Part shown: positions 22,549 to 33,880 of the stretch, piece after piece
How positions within the stretch are numbered: the stretch's first letter is position 1
How the letters are laid out: the number at the start of each line of letters is the position of its first letter
NCBI GenBank assembly: GCA_009801085.1
Contig: VNWV01000005.1
Span: 2,976,001 to 3,040,000 of the forward strand
Direction: 5' to 3'
From: Lasiodiplodia sp. COLG20
Lineage: Eukaryota; Ascomycota; Dothideomycetes; Botryosphaeriales; Botryosphaeriaceae
Length of the DNA stretch: 64,000 bases
Notes under the pieces: generated by a model
Seen by the model: the letters and a program-made list of their open reading frames with translations, nothing else
What the model was told of the DNA's origin: nothing
Databases searched by the model: none
Program-made: the position numbers and the translations under genes

Positions 22549-24826
22549 ATGTACTCCACCGGCCACGCCGCCATGCCGCCCCCGCAGGCAAGACAAGTCG
22601 CCCCCGAGACCTTCCTGCTGGACCATGATGCGCAACAGAGTCTGCCGCCAGACGCAATTGTCGCATTGCAGCAGGTCGACAATCGTACGCCCCACGTTTC
22701 CAAATGCGCCGCATGAGCCTGCTAACCCGCGCTGCAGTCAAGTACTTTCTCATTTCTGCGCCAGTCGACTGGCAGCCCGACCAATACATCCGCCGCTTCC
22801 TGCTGCCCACCGGCGAATACGTCTCTTGCGTTCTCTGGTATGTTTGCGCCGAGCCTGCGCCCCCCTCAACCCCGCTAATGCGCGCGCAGGAACAACCTCT
22901 TCCACATCTCCGGCACCGACATCGTGCGATGCCTTTCCTTCAGATTCCAGGCCTTCGGCCGCCCCGTGAAGAACTCCAAGAAGTTCGAGGAGGGCATCTT
23001 CTCGGACCTCCGCAACCTCAAGTCTGGCACCGACGCATCCCTCGAGGAGCCCAAGAGCGCATTCCTCGACTTCCTCTACAAGAACAACTGCATCAGGACG
23101 CAGAAGAAGCAGAAGGTCTTCTACTGGTACAGCGTGCCGCACGACCGCCTCTTCCTCGATGCTCTGGAGCGCGATCTCAAGAGGGAAAAGATGGGCCAGG
23201 AGGCCACCACCGTCGCCGTTGCAGAGCCCGCGCTGTCTTTTGAATTTGATTCGTCGCAGTCGCTTTTCGAGCAGCTGACCAAGGCGCAACAAACCAACTC
23301 GTCCTCGTTCAACAACAGCATCCAGCAGTACTCGCAATCCACCTCTCCCGTCATGCGCGCCATGGACTCGATGCCCCCGCCGCAGATGATTCCTCAGACC
23401 ATGCCCCCGACTGTCCATGAGGAGCCCATCCCGATGGCGCACTTCGGCCAGCCGCAGATGACCATGGCTCCCCCCATCGCCAACATGGTCGCGAAGAGCC
23501 GCGAGCGGGATTACACTCCCATCCCCTACGACCGCAACGGAATCCCCTTGTCGCAGGTTCACCAGAGACACAGCTCCATGCCCGCGTACATGGAGTACTC
23601 GCCCGCCCCGTCGTTCGTCTCTTCCCATTACGAGGACTATAGCACTCGTGGTATGTCCTTCGAGCCTATCACGCCTCCCCAGCACTCTATTGGTCTGGGA
23701 GCTGAGCCTGCGTACATCGCGAATGAAGACACCGGTCTTTACACTGCAATTCCCGATGTTGGCCTCTCGGCCAACTTCAACCCGCTCATGCAGCTGCCTC
23801 CGTCGAACCTCGCCGCTCCGCAGTACGGCGCCCGCCCCTTCGCTCCCGGCAACGTCTACTCTGTCATTGAGGGCTCGCCCACGTACAAGCAGAGGAGGAG
23901 GCGGTCTTCCATGTCGATTGGTGGCGGAATTGCGGCGGTTGCGGCAGCGAACGCGGCCAACCCGCACGCTGCGCACAGGCCCAGTGACCTGCGCCGGTCC
24001 GTCTCGAGCTCGGTGGTTCCTGTTGCGGAGTCGGCGGAGGAGACGGGCCATGACTCACCCCAGAGTCTGCACAACGGCTACTCCAACGTCCAGCAAAAGG
24101 CCGAGGTTGCTGACGTGTCGAGGCATGGCACGCCGCTCGCTACTGTTGAGGGAAGCCCGAACCAGCAGGCCTCTCAGATGCTGTCGCAGGATGACTTCTC
24201 CAGTCTGAATGGCGACTTCTCCAGCCAATCCCTGGCCCACGACGCCGTCGTCAGGCAAGCGCCCGGCGTCTTCCGCAGGGCCCGCAGCGCCACGATGATG
24301 GAGCTTGGCCCGTACCCGCAGAAGTCTCACTCTTGCCCGATTCCCACTTGCGGCCGTCTGTTCAAGAGGTTAGAGCACCTCAAGAGGTAAGCGCCCACAG
24401 ATCGGCAGTTTCATGTACAGCGTGTGGATTAACCCGGCGCTTAGGCACGTGCGCACGCACACGCAGGAACGCCCATACGTCTGCCCTCTGTGCAATAAGG
24501 CTTTCTCGCGCTCCGACAACCTGGCCCAGTAAGTCCCATAGCCGCGGGCTCTAATTTTGGCGCAAGGCTGACATGTACACCCCCACAGGCACCGCCGCAC
24601 CCACGAGCCTCGCCAGGAAGGTGACCCGATCGTCAGCTACAGCGAAGAGGAAGAGGAGAACGACGAGGGCCTCGGCCCCTTGGAAGAGGAGAGCCCCGAG
24701 GCCGCCAACGACTACATGCCGTCTCACCTGTCGGTGTCGGCGTCCCTGACCGACCTCCCCAACCCCATGGCGGCCGTGACGACCATGGGCCAGACGCATC
24801 ACCTGCTCGCTGCCAGCAACTACTAA
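22549..24826 (+). CDS. steA: Ste12-type transcription factor SteA
   Basis: SteA/Ste12 acts below the pheromone and filamentation MAP kinases and controls mating, fruiting and, in pathogens, host penetration. Five exons (22549-22684, 22738-22837, 22890-24386, 24445-24528, 24589-24826) join in frame to 684 residues. The Ste12 homeodomain-like region spans about residues 45-155 ([49 protein letters not shown]). Two C-terminal C2H2 fingers follow at about 558-610: C-x4-C-x12-H-x3-H, then C-x2-C-x12-H-x3-H ([14 protein letters not shown]). Introns interrupt both fingers. This homeodomain-plus-finger form is typical of filamentous fungi and absent from budding yeast Ste12. The middle is low-complexity Ser/Pro/Gln. 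Confidence 0.96.
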
Positions 24827-27800
24827 ACGCTGTGGAAGCTTCTCCTCTCCTATTGCTTTTTTAATCGCATACTAGACTACGTTCGGTTGGTTTTCCGGCT
24901 CCTGCATCAAAAAGAGGATTTACATGCAGCATTTGCTGGAGGGGCCTGGGTGTTCCTTGGGAATGGTCCGGTCCGGCGAGACCGGTGTCGCACGAACTTC
25001 CAAGTGGGCCTGCTCATGACGACGCCATGACATTACTATTCCGTTTTGCTTAGCCTTTCGTTTTCGCGGCACACAGACAGTCCTTCCTGGCATCAGCGTC
25101 TGCGCGCATCCCGCTTCTTTTCCTTTTTTCTTCTTCTTCTTCTTCTTCTTCTTCTTCTTCTTCGTGTCAATTGTTGCTATTTGCCCTTGGAAGTTTTGGA
25201 GTGGCAAAAATTGGCGCAACGTCTTTCACGGTGCGGCGAGCATCTAGAGCGCTTTTTTATGTGTTTTGATTTCGACTCACCCTCTTGTTCTTTCTCCTTA
25301 TGGTCATCTCTCACGGTTCGCTGTTGGCTTGTTGTTTTCTTTGGGTGGAAATCTGCTCCGGAGCTTGGGATGGGGGTCATGGACGGGAGACTCGCACGCA
25401 CGCGTGCGGTGTTACCGCCAACATGGGAAGAGGGTGGAATGGATCTCCAATCGTTGCACAGCAAGCAGCGTCTTGTCCACTATGGACTGGGGTTTTGGGA
25501 GGGATTCGTGTATCATAGCTGCAGGAAGAGCTATATCTCATTTTCCCAATTAGTCAATGAGCAAATACAAAACAAAAAATTGTCTATAAGATGGGAGCCC
25601 GACATCATTGTGCATGTTGACGGTTTCATGGCGCCTTGTTTCGGCATGTGCTGTCGAGCCTTAAGCGGTGTGCTGCTCTTTCTCCACGTTGTTTGATCGT
25701 TGGGCTGCATGAGGTCTGAAGCGCGAAGGGTAACACACCCCAGTCGGCGGCGAGCCCATGGACCGGTTCTCTGGGATGCAGATGCGAGCGAGATGGAGAG
25801 AGGCAAGTCGGCACGAGAAACGAGAAGAATCCACATGTATCGTTTTCAATCGGATCTTCGTGCATATGCTGGGTGTATCACCACTCGGCTATCAGAAGGA
25901 CCAAAGCCGAGGAAGCTTCCCCCCCTCGGCTTCACTGTGAGTGTGCTACCCAAAAGGGCAAAGCATACATGATTGTGGGCGTCCAGGGAAGACACTGACA
26001 CGAGCACACGTGGGAAGGTACGGCAACTATCAATTCTTACGTGCAGCGGAAGTTCCGACCCTGACTCCCCTCCCAAAAAAACGAAACCGTGGCACAAAGT
26101 GTACAAACGACCGGAGGAAAGAGGTCACGATAGCTCCGCGCGCCTTTTTTTCGCCGCGGCGGCGGCTAAGGGTCGCCGGGGAAACTTTGGTGGGATGCAC
26201 AGATAGCTGATGAGACAGGGGATCGGCAGAGCGTAGCGGGATGGTGATGACGACGCGCCGGCGGACAACTCACACACAGCTTCGGCCTCGACCGATAAGC
26301 GTAGATGAATGGGTAACACACACGGTAGTGACAGCACGGAACGGAGGGGTGGCTAGGGGACGGAGATTGCCAAGACTCAATCTACGGGTTTCGGGGGTGT
26401 GGGCTTTTTTTTGGTGTGGGTGGTCCGGGATGGTGAAACCGCAAACCTAACTTCAAAACCCTGTTGTCGGGCGTGCCTTAAGCGCTGTGACCAAGGCACG
26501 AGAAAAAATCAGGGCCCGCCGCCGCCGATCCGGGTGTTCGAAACTCGGGCCAGAACGAACCCTGGGATCATGTGGGGAGGGGAGGGAAGGACGATCTTGT
26601 TCGTTGTTGGCCCTGCGCGGGTGTTTTGGGTCTCTGGGACCGCCGCCGCGGGGAATCCGTCCCGCGGTGAGTGAGGCGACCCGCTCATGTGAAATTGCCG
26701 GCAAGGAGAGACCTTGCCAGGCCGTGTTCTCTTTGGCCCTGAAGGTTTACTAGCTGTAAGCGGTGGCTGGCGGCGCGCCCCGGCGGCGCGAAGTCGACTG
26801 AGGCGGCTTTGTTGCCATGTTTCCCGGTCAGTGACGGAGCGGACATAGGCGAGGACTGCAGCAAACTCGTACGAGGAAGCTTCTCCAGAGCATTGGATCT
26901 TCCGGGCGCTTGTGAGCTTCACTGCGCGTAGGGAGTGAACGTGAGTGGTCAGCAGGAGCAATTGGCCCCCGTGATTGGATCGACTACTCGTATCGTATGG
27001 TGACCAATTGACAGGCGAGGCGGGAATGACCTGCAGTTACTGGACATGCATGAAGTCGGGGCCAAGTCAGCTGTGGTGGATGTGTAGTGCGCAATATCCA
27101 GAGCCTATTTGCGAGAAAGACATCAAAAGACATATCGCACCGGTTATATGATGTGCCGACTGAAACTCGTCAACGGACCCTGCTTGTTCTGAGACGGAGA
27201 TATGCTGGCGACCTATCATAGACAAACAACATGATGATGCAGCTGTGATTGGCAGATGCGGCTGCGGCTGAGAGAAGGTGGCATCACGGGGATTCCGACA
27301 CAAGAGGGACGTGGTGTGGCTGTGTCCTCTGCTTCTGCAACGCCACGCAGCATGGGTGCATCCGACAGTTTGAGAATCAGCCCAGAACAGGAGCCAATCA
27401 AGTGAGCAGCCGGAGTCGAGCAAGTCTATGCAAGAGAAGCCCAATCAAGTAGGTGGATGCGCAACCTCTGAATGGTCCAGAAGATGTGTCTTCCGTAATC
27501 AATCCACACGCATGGCTACCTGACGACGAAAGAGTCCTTTTTCTATCATATTTGCCGCGGCTTACGGCCTGGATACTGCGAAGGCGGCTGAGCCCGTCGG
27601 CTGAATTGATCCGAAACAGAAAGTGTGATGGAACACATGTATCCGAGATGTTCGGCCCTCTGCGAACTCGTGGTACCGTGAATTTATCATAATTTGGAAT
27701 GCTCATTGATGGCCTGCCGCAAGAGCTGACATCTATGCAGTATCAAGGCACCGTTCATTTCTGGATCACCGAGGTGCCCATTTTGCAACGTTGAGGTTGT

Positions 27801-28015
27801 CTTACGTTGGAGTCGCCGCTGGGAAAATTAAGCTCGACTTCCCGAATGTAACCTTCATCTGATACTTCCTAATATCTGAAGCTTTAGGAACCATGGCTCA
27901 TCGAAGCCGTCAGAACCACAGTCCAATCCTATGGGACACAGCCAATGAAAGACGATAGTCGTATCACCTCTCTATTGGTGAGAGACATTGAAGATTGATA
28001 TTCGATCTTCCCGAT
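24827..28015. other. Long steA 3' flank, no gene seen
   Basis: No frame shows splice structure or family resemblance. The block at about 26750-27060 and the following kilobase give only short open frames. A microsatellite is listed separately. Confidence 0.4.
25124..25163. repeat. (TTC)n microsatellite
   Basis: About eleven to twelve tandem CTT/TTC triplets preceded by a T-rich run, 300 bases past the steA stop codon. It probably lies in or just beyond the steA 3' UTR. Confidence 0.9.
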
Positions 28016-28230
28016 ATTGTAGAGGGGTGCTACAGCCGATGGACAGCGGGAATAATATTAGGGCTCTAGTACATAGCGTAAGTAAGTCTCAGCTCGCTTT
28101 TTTCTTTGTCAATGAAAAAGAACATACATGGGTAGATGAGCTGTCGTCCGGATGTAAATGTGGAATTATTTACTCATGGCATCAGCGAAAATAAATTCAA
28201 GCTGGCCATTGGCTGCAATTACCCCCTGTA
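28016..28230. mobile_element. Palindromic MITE-like element, copy 2
   Basis: This region shares with the element at 5995-6235 the blocks AGCCGATGG, AGGGCT-TAG, AGCGTAA, TCAGCTC and GGGTAGATGAGCTGTCGTCC. Its ends form an imperfect inverted repeat: TAGAGGGG and ACAGCCGATGG on the left against CCATTGGCTGCAATTACCCC on the right. The right end reads CCCCCTG-TA, again a TA-flanked CTG terminus. The inner hairpin is less perfect than in copy 1. There is no coding capacity. Confidence 0.5.
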
Positions 28231-28421
28231 TATAGCTCAATCTAACCTAAACCTATGGTTCCTGACTGAAGTATCACGAAACGGAAAGACCAACCGCAGC
28301 CACGGAAGCCATCCGGATACCTACAGCAACAGCCCAAAGAGCAATCAAGCGAACCATACTCCCCGCGCGCCACCCGAACCAAGACATTACTCACCACCAA
28401 GATCACACACCCAATTCCCCT

Positions 28422-29456
28422 TCACATCCCCCACCCCCCAACCGCACCCATCCGACTCCCCGCCACAAATGCAGCCACAGCCGCAACCACCCACGCCGCA
28501 GCGCTCAACCCCAACGCCGGCGGCCGCGCGTACCACTGCCCCTGTGCATACGCACCCAGCTCACCACTACCCCCCACCGCGAGATCCTGCTGTAGCTGTT
28601 GCTGCTGCAACTGCTGCTGATTCTTCACAACCATCAGCGCCACCCACCCCAACACCTGCGCGCCCACCCCGGCCCCCGCCGCCATCAGCGCCAGCAGCGT
28701 CGCCAGCACCCTCCCCAGCGCGCAGACGTGCGGCCAATTCGCTTTCCTTCTAATACCACCACCCACCCCATCATCCTCGTCGACCGTGGACAAAGCCAGC
28801 GCGTCCGCCGCCACGGGTGCGTGCATCTTCTGCAGCTTCGCGTCGGCCGTGGGCGGGCGCGCGGTGAGCATGCTGCGGACGGGGGGAGCGGCGCCGGCGG
28901 CGAAGAAGCGTTCGCGCGCGGCGAGGGCGGAGGGCCAGGCGACGACGCAGTAGGCGGTCGAGAGGATGAGGGCGAAGGCGGAGAGGGTGGCGGCGGCGAT
29001 GTAGAGGGAGGCGGAGGTGACGAGGGCTTGGCAGAGGAGAGGGGTGGGGTCCCACTGCAAGGAGGAGTTATTGGCGGTGGTTGTGGTGGTGATGTTGGGA
29101 AGAGGAGGCGGGGCGTGGATGGCGTGGCAGGCCGCGGTGGCTTTTGCTCCCGTGAGCGATTTGAGGCGGACGCAGGTTGGGGTGAAGGTGGTGGTTGTGG
29201 GGTCGTCGATGGCGGTTGAGGGCGCTTTGGTGCAGTTGTAGAAGGGCGAGGTGTGGATGACGAAGCCGTTGGGATGGCCGGTCGAGGTGTGCAGTTTTGC
29301 TTCGGCGTATTCGGGCGAGTAGATGATCTTGATCGTCAGGGCGAAGGTGATGAGGGAGAGTAGCGGCGGGAGAGATATGGCGGTTATGGAGAGGATGCGG
29401 AGGAGTAGTGGCCGTTGAAGTGGCACGGGTGCATAGGGGTGTCGCGTTCGAGGCAT
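28422..29456 (-). CDS. Four-helix membrane protein, unknown
   Basis: A single exon from ATG (29454-29456) encodes 344 residues. Four hydrophobic helices are visible at about 17-46, 143-177, 248-281 and 315-337. The loop between helices 1 and 2 is Thr-rich, carries Cys residues and N-glycosylation sequons (NCT, NIT, NNSS), so it probably faces outside. The loop between helices 2 and 3 holds Arg-rich and acidic stretches, and there is a poly-Gln run (QQQLQQQQLQQ) before helix 4. The layout resembles SUR7/PalI-type fungal membrane proteins, but I see no diagnostic motif. Gene start and end fit a normal fungal single-exon gene. Confidence 0.7.
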   Translation of the reverse strand: MPRTRHPYAPVPLQRPLLLRILSITAISLPPLLSLITFALTIKIIYSPEYAEAKLHTSTGHPNGFVIHTSPFYNCTKAPSTAIDDPTTTTFTPTCVRLKSLTGAKATAACHAIHAPPPLPNITTTTTANNSSLQWDPTPLLCQALVTSASLYIAAATLSAFALILSTAYCVVAWPSALAARERFFAAGAAPPVRSMLTARPPTADAKLQKMHAPVAADALALSTVDEDDGVGGGIRRKANWPHVCALGRVLATLLALMAAGAGVGAQVLGWVALMVVKNQQQLQQQQLQQDLAVGGSGELGAYAQGQWYARPPALGLSAAAWVVAAVAAFVAGSRMGAVGGWGM

Positions 29457-30196
29457 TGCGGGCGAGGTGTCCTGAAATTGAAGTAGGTGTTGAGGCTAGA
29501 GAGTAGCTGATTCTTGCTAATTACACATAAAGAGGGTGAAAGCGAAGTATTCGATGGTGGGAAAAGAGAAAAGTGCGTCTTTTCTTTTTCTTTTTCATAG
29601 AGGTAAAGCGGAGAGTATAGGATTGATATGGAGAAATACTTAGACCTGGTAGCTGTATCTAGCGAGGCGTTGGAACGAGGGGATATGGATCTTGGGCATC
29701 CGAATTCAAACTCAAATTGAGCGAGGCAGCGAAGCTCCTGTACAACATCAAGGTTTAGCGTCATACGTTCGCACCAGGAGTAGGTTATGTGCGCAGGGAT
29801 TCCGCTGGAAAATGTTAAAGAAACCTCCGGGGCGGAAAGATGTCCGAGAGTCCAGGCATTTGGCCAACCCAGTACAAGGTGGGTACAATTAGTAGTGCAA
29901 CAAAGTCGGGATATTTGAAGTTCTTGTCCGGATAGACATTCAACTCTATCGCAATAACAAGGGGAACTGACTTTGTGCAACAGTACTAAGCAAACCCCTC
30001 CTCACCTATTGGTTGAGTTACCAGAGCAGGAGTTGCATTTTTGGACCAGCCACATCTGTTGCCACTACAACTCACCCTCTTTTCCTTGCGAGGGGTATGG
30101 TTGAGTCCGACGACTTCTTCGACTTTGGGATCTGGGAGTGAATGCGATCTTACCATCGCCAACTTCCGTGAATTGGAGCTTGATCATTATTAGTAC
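29457..30196. other. Intergenic, no gene seen
   Basis: This is the promoter side of the membrane protein gene and the 3' side of the minus-strand gene ending at 30197. No open frame with coding character is present. Confidence 0.4.
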
Positions 30197-31435
30197 CTAC
30201 CATCCGGCGTCCTGATAGAAACTAGGTCGCTTTTGCCCTTTCTTCACACCCCTGTATGGCACATCGGGTGTGGCTCTCCACATCATCCTGAATAATAGCC
30301 TTCCTCTGCCATGATTCGTCAACATCCGGAACGACTCTTCCCCCCACTTCTCCCGGTTTTTCATCATCTCCTCACGCGAACTTCTCGATTGGACAAGCCT
30401 TCCCATACCGCCATCGTTGTGAAACCTCCACAGCAGCCGGCTAACAAGAGCACCACCCCACAGGGCGCTCCAGGCTGGGTAAAACTCCTGACCCTCATGA
30501 ACAACCGCCGGAGTCCATGCGTGCTTCCTTATCCAATCCCATATCATCAGCCTACTGCCTGCCTTCAGCTCACCGGGCTCTCCCTGCTCCTCCTCCGGCC
30601 AGAACGCAACTGGGAAATATGACTCGACATCGTTCCTCTTGTGGCCCACCTTCGGTCTGAACTTATCCGCAGGGTTTTCATTCTTGTCATTGGACTGCTT
30701 CACCTTTCCAAGCCTCTCGTACCAATCATCCCAACGAACCTCAGCGCCGCGCCCACGTCGATCACGACGCGCAACCTCCCTCGCGATCTGCTCGGTCTCG
30801 AACGCGCACTCGATATCCTCCAAGCTTATGCCCGTCCTGCTGGGCGCCCGCCTGGTAGCGGCGTAGCCGTGCGACTTCCACCGCACGTAGACGCGGCGGC
30901 CGCAGCCGCCCCACATCGGGTAGTGTAGTTTGGGCCTCGCGATGCGCGACTCGACGGCGTGCACGAACTCGAAGGCGGCCTCGGGCGTGGCGAAGAGGTA
31001 GGCGCGGTCAAGCGCGGCGTCGCGGCGCGCGTACTCTGGCACCGCCGCGCCACCGAATTCTTTGCGGATGGGGTGCTTCCGCGGCGTTGTCGGCGCCGAC
31101 ACCCGGAACGGCGTCTCGTGTAGCAGCCCCTCGAGCGTGGGCTCGACGCCCTCCAGCAGGCGTAATTCCGGCGCCAGTTTGCGCTGCGGGACGGGCGGCT
31201 TCTGGACGAAGACACGCTCGCTACGGTCGACTATGACGCGCCGTACAAGTGGCTTGCTGGCGTCATCATCTTGCGCGGGCGGCGGCGCGGAAAGCGAAGG
31301 TCTGGTGGTGGAGAATGGACGGCGGAGGAGCGTTGGTGGTACGACTAGAAGCGGGCCGGCGGGGGTGACGCTAGCGGCGGGGGTGACAGTGCGTAGTGAG
31401 CGAGTGCACAGTTGGGTTGGAATCGTAGGTGGCAT
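30197..31435 (-). CDS. Predicted mitochondrial protein, pterin-dehydratase-like core (paralogue A)
   Basis: A single exon gives 412 residues. The N-terminus is Arg/Ser/Thr-rich without acidic residues for about 50 residues (PTLLRRPFSTTRPSLS), like a mitochondrial presequence. The core at about 143-220 reads AYLFATPEAAFEFV, HYPMWGGCGRRVYVRW, SHG and GISLEDIECAF. This follows the layout of pterin-4a-carbinolamine dehydratase (Phe-rich helix, HHP, beta strand, TH, GLT-D), but HHP is reduced to HYP and TH to SH. Catalysis is therefore doubtful. The C-terminal ~190 residues are Trp/Arg-rich and unknown. It lies 154 bp downstream of a same-strand paralogue, so the pair is a tandem duplication. Confidence 0.75.
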   Translation of the reverse strand: MPPTIPTQLCTRSLRTVTPAASVTPAGPLLVVPPTLLRRPFSTTRPSLSAPPPAQDDDASKPLVRRVIVDRSERVFVQKPPVPQRKLAPELRLLEGVEPTLEGLLHETPFRVSAPTTPRKHPIRKEFGGAAVPEYARRDAALDRAYLFATPEAAFEFVHAVESRIARPKLHYPMWGGCGRRVYVRWKSHGYAATRRAPSRTGISLEDIECAFETEQIAREVARRDRRGRGAEVRWDDWYERLGKVKQSNDKNENPADKFRPKVGHKRNDVESYFPVAFWPEEEQGEPGELKAGSRLMIWDWIRKHAWTPAVVHEGQEFYPAWSALWGGALVSRLLWRFHNDGGMGRLVQSRSSREEMMKNREKWGEESFRMLTNHGRGRLLFRMMWRATPDVPYRGVKKGQKRPSFYQDAGW

Positions 31436-31589
31436 GATGGATGGGTTTCAAGCGTACAGAAAGGCGAGAGGAAGTTTGGGGATTTTTTGGTGGCCCAAGC
31501 TCCCTTGTGCTATTATTCTTAGCCTCCAAAGGTTTGACTAGGCGATTAAGGCCGAACAACCCACACAAGAATTAAGTCTTTAGGTCCCT

Positions 31590-32648
31590 TTACTCGCGAG
31601 GCTCGCCCAAGGCGTCGTACGTGACTCTCCAAAGCGTCCTGCTCAGCTGGGTCCCATGTGTATTCTCGGCCAGGCGCTGCCAGACTTGGGAACGTTCCAC
31701 TATTCCCAAGTCTCGGTTCGCAATGTCATCAAGCGATTTCTCCGAGATGGAAAGCCTTCCCATGCTGCCATCGTCGGTCAGCTTCCACCGGGTCGTGCTA
31801 ATACATGCACCGTACTTGACCACAGCCCACGCTGGCCAGAAGTCCTCGTTAGAAGCCTCCGGCGTCCACCCTTGGTCCCTCACCAAACCCCAAAACCTCT
31901 CCCGAGCGCTCGATATACGCTGAGTCTTCTCTTTCCAACTTCCCACCGGATAGACCGGAGACAGACCATCTATCTTCCTCTGCCTGCTGTTCTTCGTGTG
32001 CTCAGACCAATCAATAGCTTCGATGACGCCGCCAGCGCGCGCCGCAGCCTCTTGCGCCAGCCTGTCGCACGCAAGCGCGCACTCGACGTCCAGCATGCTC
32101 ACCACCTTGCTCCTGCTCAACTGCAGCGAGCCGTCCGGGCGTGGCGAACCGTCTGAGGCCGGCGAGTTGAAGCGCACGTACACGCGGCGCCCGCAGCCGG
32201 CCCAGTGCGGCGGCATGCGGCGCGACGGCGAGAGGACATTCTCGGCTGCGTCAACGAAGGCGAAGGCGCTGGCAGGCGTGGGGAAGAGGTAGGTGCGCTC
32301 GAGCGCCGGGCCGCCGGACCTGTTGAACAGCCAAGGCGTTGTGTCCGTAAGCTTTTGGCAGGCATCGGCGACGTCTTGAGGGAGCGGTGGTCGCGGTGGT
32401 CGCGGTAATGCAGTAGACGGGGGCTTTTTGCGCGGGTCAGGATTGGTGACGAAGCGCCGTATGGGCAATTGGTTGGAGGAGTCTGTCTCTGGCGAGAATG
32501 AAGATCTGGTCATGGAAAAAGTACGGTGGTGGTGGAGGAGTGTTGGTGAGGGGATTGATGGCGAGCCATTGGGGGCGATAACGCGCAACGAGCGGGCGCA
32601 ATGATTTATCGGGATCGTGCGGGAGGAGAAATGCTGAAGAGCTGACAT
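31590..32648 (-). CDS. Predicted mitochondrial protein, pterin-dehydratase-like core (paralogue B)
   Basis: The start is ATG at 32646-32648. The frame is open further up but only from a TTG, and paralogue A aligns from here (CARSLR here, CTRSLR in A). The protein is 352 residues. A presequence-like N-terminus is followed at about 118-200 by RTYLFPTPASAFAFV, MPPHWAGCGRRVYVRF and MLDVECALACDRLA. The catalytic His pair of pterin dehydratases is replaced by PPH, so this copy is more degenerate than A. The C-terminal block (FWPAWAVVKYGACISTTRW, DDGSMGRL) matches A (FYPAWSALWGGALVSRLLW, DGGMGRL). It is the upstream member of the tandem pair. Confidence 0.75.
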   Translation of the reverse strand: MSALQHFSSRTIPINHCARSLRVIAPNGSPSIPSPTLLHHHRTFSMTRSSFSPETDSSNQLPIRRFVTNPDPRKKPPSTALPRPPRPPLPQDVADACQKLTDTTPWLFNRSGGPALERTYLFPTPASAFAFVDAAENVLSPSRRMPPHWAGCGRRVYVRFNSPASDGSPRPDGSLQLSRSKVVSMLDVECALACDRLAQEAAARAGGVIEAIDWSEHTKNSRQRKIDGLSPVYPVGSWKEKTQRISSARERFWGLVRDQGWTPEASNEDFWPAWAVVKYGACISTTRWKLTDDGSMGRLSISEKSLDDIANRDLGIVERSQVWQRLAENTHGTQLSRTLWRVTYDALGEPRE

Positions 32649-33599
32649 GATGGACGTTAGTACGTTATGCGGAGCTTGGGCGTAGGTGGATTTTATGCCG
32701 TGGCCCAAGCTCCCTCGGCTAGCGTCAGGAACCAGAGGAGAAGACTGTTGGTGGATCAGTGAGCTTGAAAGGGAAGCTCCACTTACTTGCAACTTAGCTT
32801 TGCAGCCACGACTTGATTCGTCTCTTCTGTCTCCATAAATGGTGGCTCATTTTACCATTTCCAGTGATAGCCATCAACGCTACGATCATCTCCTACAATT
32901 ACTTTACGGAGATGAAGAGGCGTTGAGAGATTGTAGTAACGGTTATAATTTTTTTTAAAAAAAAAAGAGGAATAGAAGATCTGAATTAGATATAGGAAAC
33001 TTGGAGACTGTTCGTATGGCATACTCCGTAAAGATCTTCGTACATCCATCATCAATTCTTTGAAGAAATACATTTCTTCAGGAATAATACTGAGTGCAAT
33101 CTCTTAAAGTACCTCTGCTTGATTCCTATTCGGGGTTCCCTCCGATGGACTTTCCTCCGTCGCATGCGAGGCCGCGTACCTTTCCATTTACAACAGAAAT
33201 AGTCACATGCTATGGGAACGCAAACCGACGTAACTTTCACTATTGGCGTAAGGGAACTTTTAAGGTGTTTCTCATTGGTCTAATGAATCCCGAAAACGGC
33301 ACTGCTCGGTCAAAAACCCCGCATGAAACTACCTAAGATGCAACTGGTACAACTCGCTTTGACGTTTCAGCTAGGTATTGGGCGGTCATGCAAGGGCCGC
33401 ACGCACCAGCTGCCAACTTGAAAACAGCTTTCGCGACGTTCAGCTGATGCGGGGGCGCACATCTATGCATGACGTTGGAGCCTTCTCCGCAAAATCTATC
33501 CACCTCGCATCTCCTCACCACCTACCCAGGCCAGGTTTGCACAGCCAATCACGCTCTGAACCCCACATTCACGACTTCCTAGACCTGTAACTGTTCATC
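32649..33599. other. Intergenic, no gene seen
   Basis: The stretch at 32930-33080 is AT-rich with a T8-A10 junction near 32949-32967. The remainder gives only short frames. The last 150 bases serve as promoter for the small gene at 33600. Confidence 0.4.
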
Positions 33600-33880
33600 A
33601 TGATCTCTCGGCGTGACTCGAAGCGTCAGGACAAGAGCGGGAGTCCAGTGGACATGGACATCCAGGCCAAGGCAAACATGACCAACACGAGTATGCAGAA
33701 CTTATGGTGATCCCTTGCGCAATGACGTTACCATTCTCTCCTCTCCTACTGATGCACGAATTCGCAGACATGAGCGAAGGGTCGAAGCAGAACACGTCGC
33801 GCGGCGGCGAAGACGCACTCTATGGAAAGCGGGCAGATGAAGAGATCAAAAGACCTGCTGGTGCTTGGAAGGGCGGGTAA
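33600..33880 (+). CDS. Small basic hypothetical protein
   Basis: Two exons (33600-33690, 33768-33880) join across a 77-nt intron (GTATGC to TTCGCAG, CTACTGATG branch) to give 67 residues. The product is highly charged and disordered-looking, beginning MISRRDSKRQDKSG and ending in EEIKRPAGAWKGG. A splice site just before the stop (GG-GTAAGC, with an acceptor at about 33987) could swap the last residues for a slightly longer tail. I see no signal peptide and no family. The intron is the main support for it being a gene. Confidence 0.5.

Noticed and set aside
22750..24051. 433-codon minus-strand ORF across steA
   Set aside because: Antisense of a clearly assigned multi-exon SteA gene; no splice structure or family resemblance.
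25126..25696. Plus-strand ORF with a hydrophobic Leu run downstream of steA
   Set aside because: The Leu run is the translation of the TTC/CTT microsatellite; the rest has no coding character.
26511..26560. Sequence resembling a tRNA T-arm (GTGTTCGAAACTC)
   Set aside because: No matching acceptor stem, anticodon arm or D-arm could be placed around it. No tRNA was found elsewhere either.
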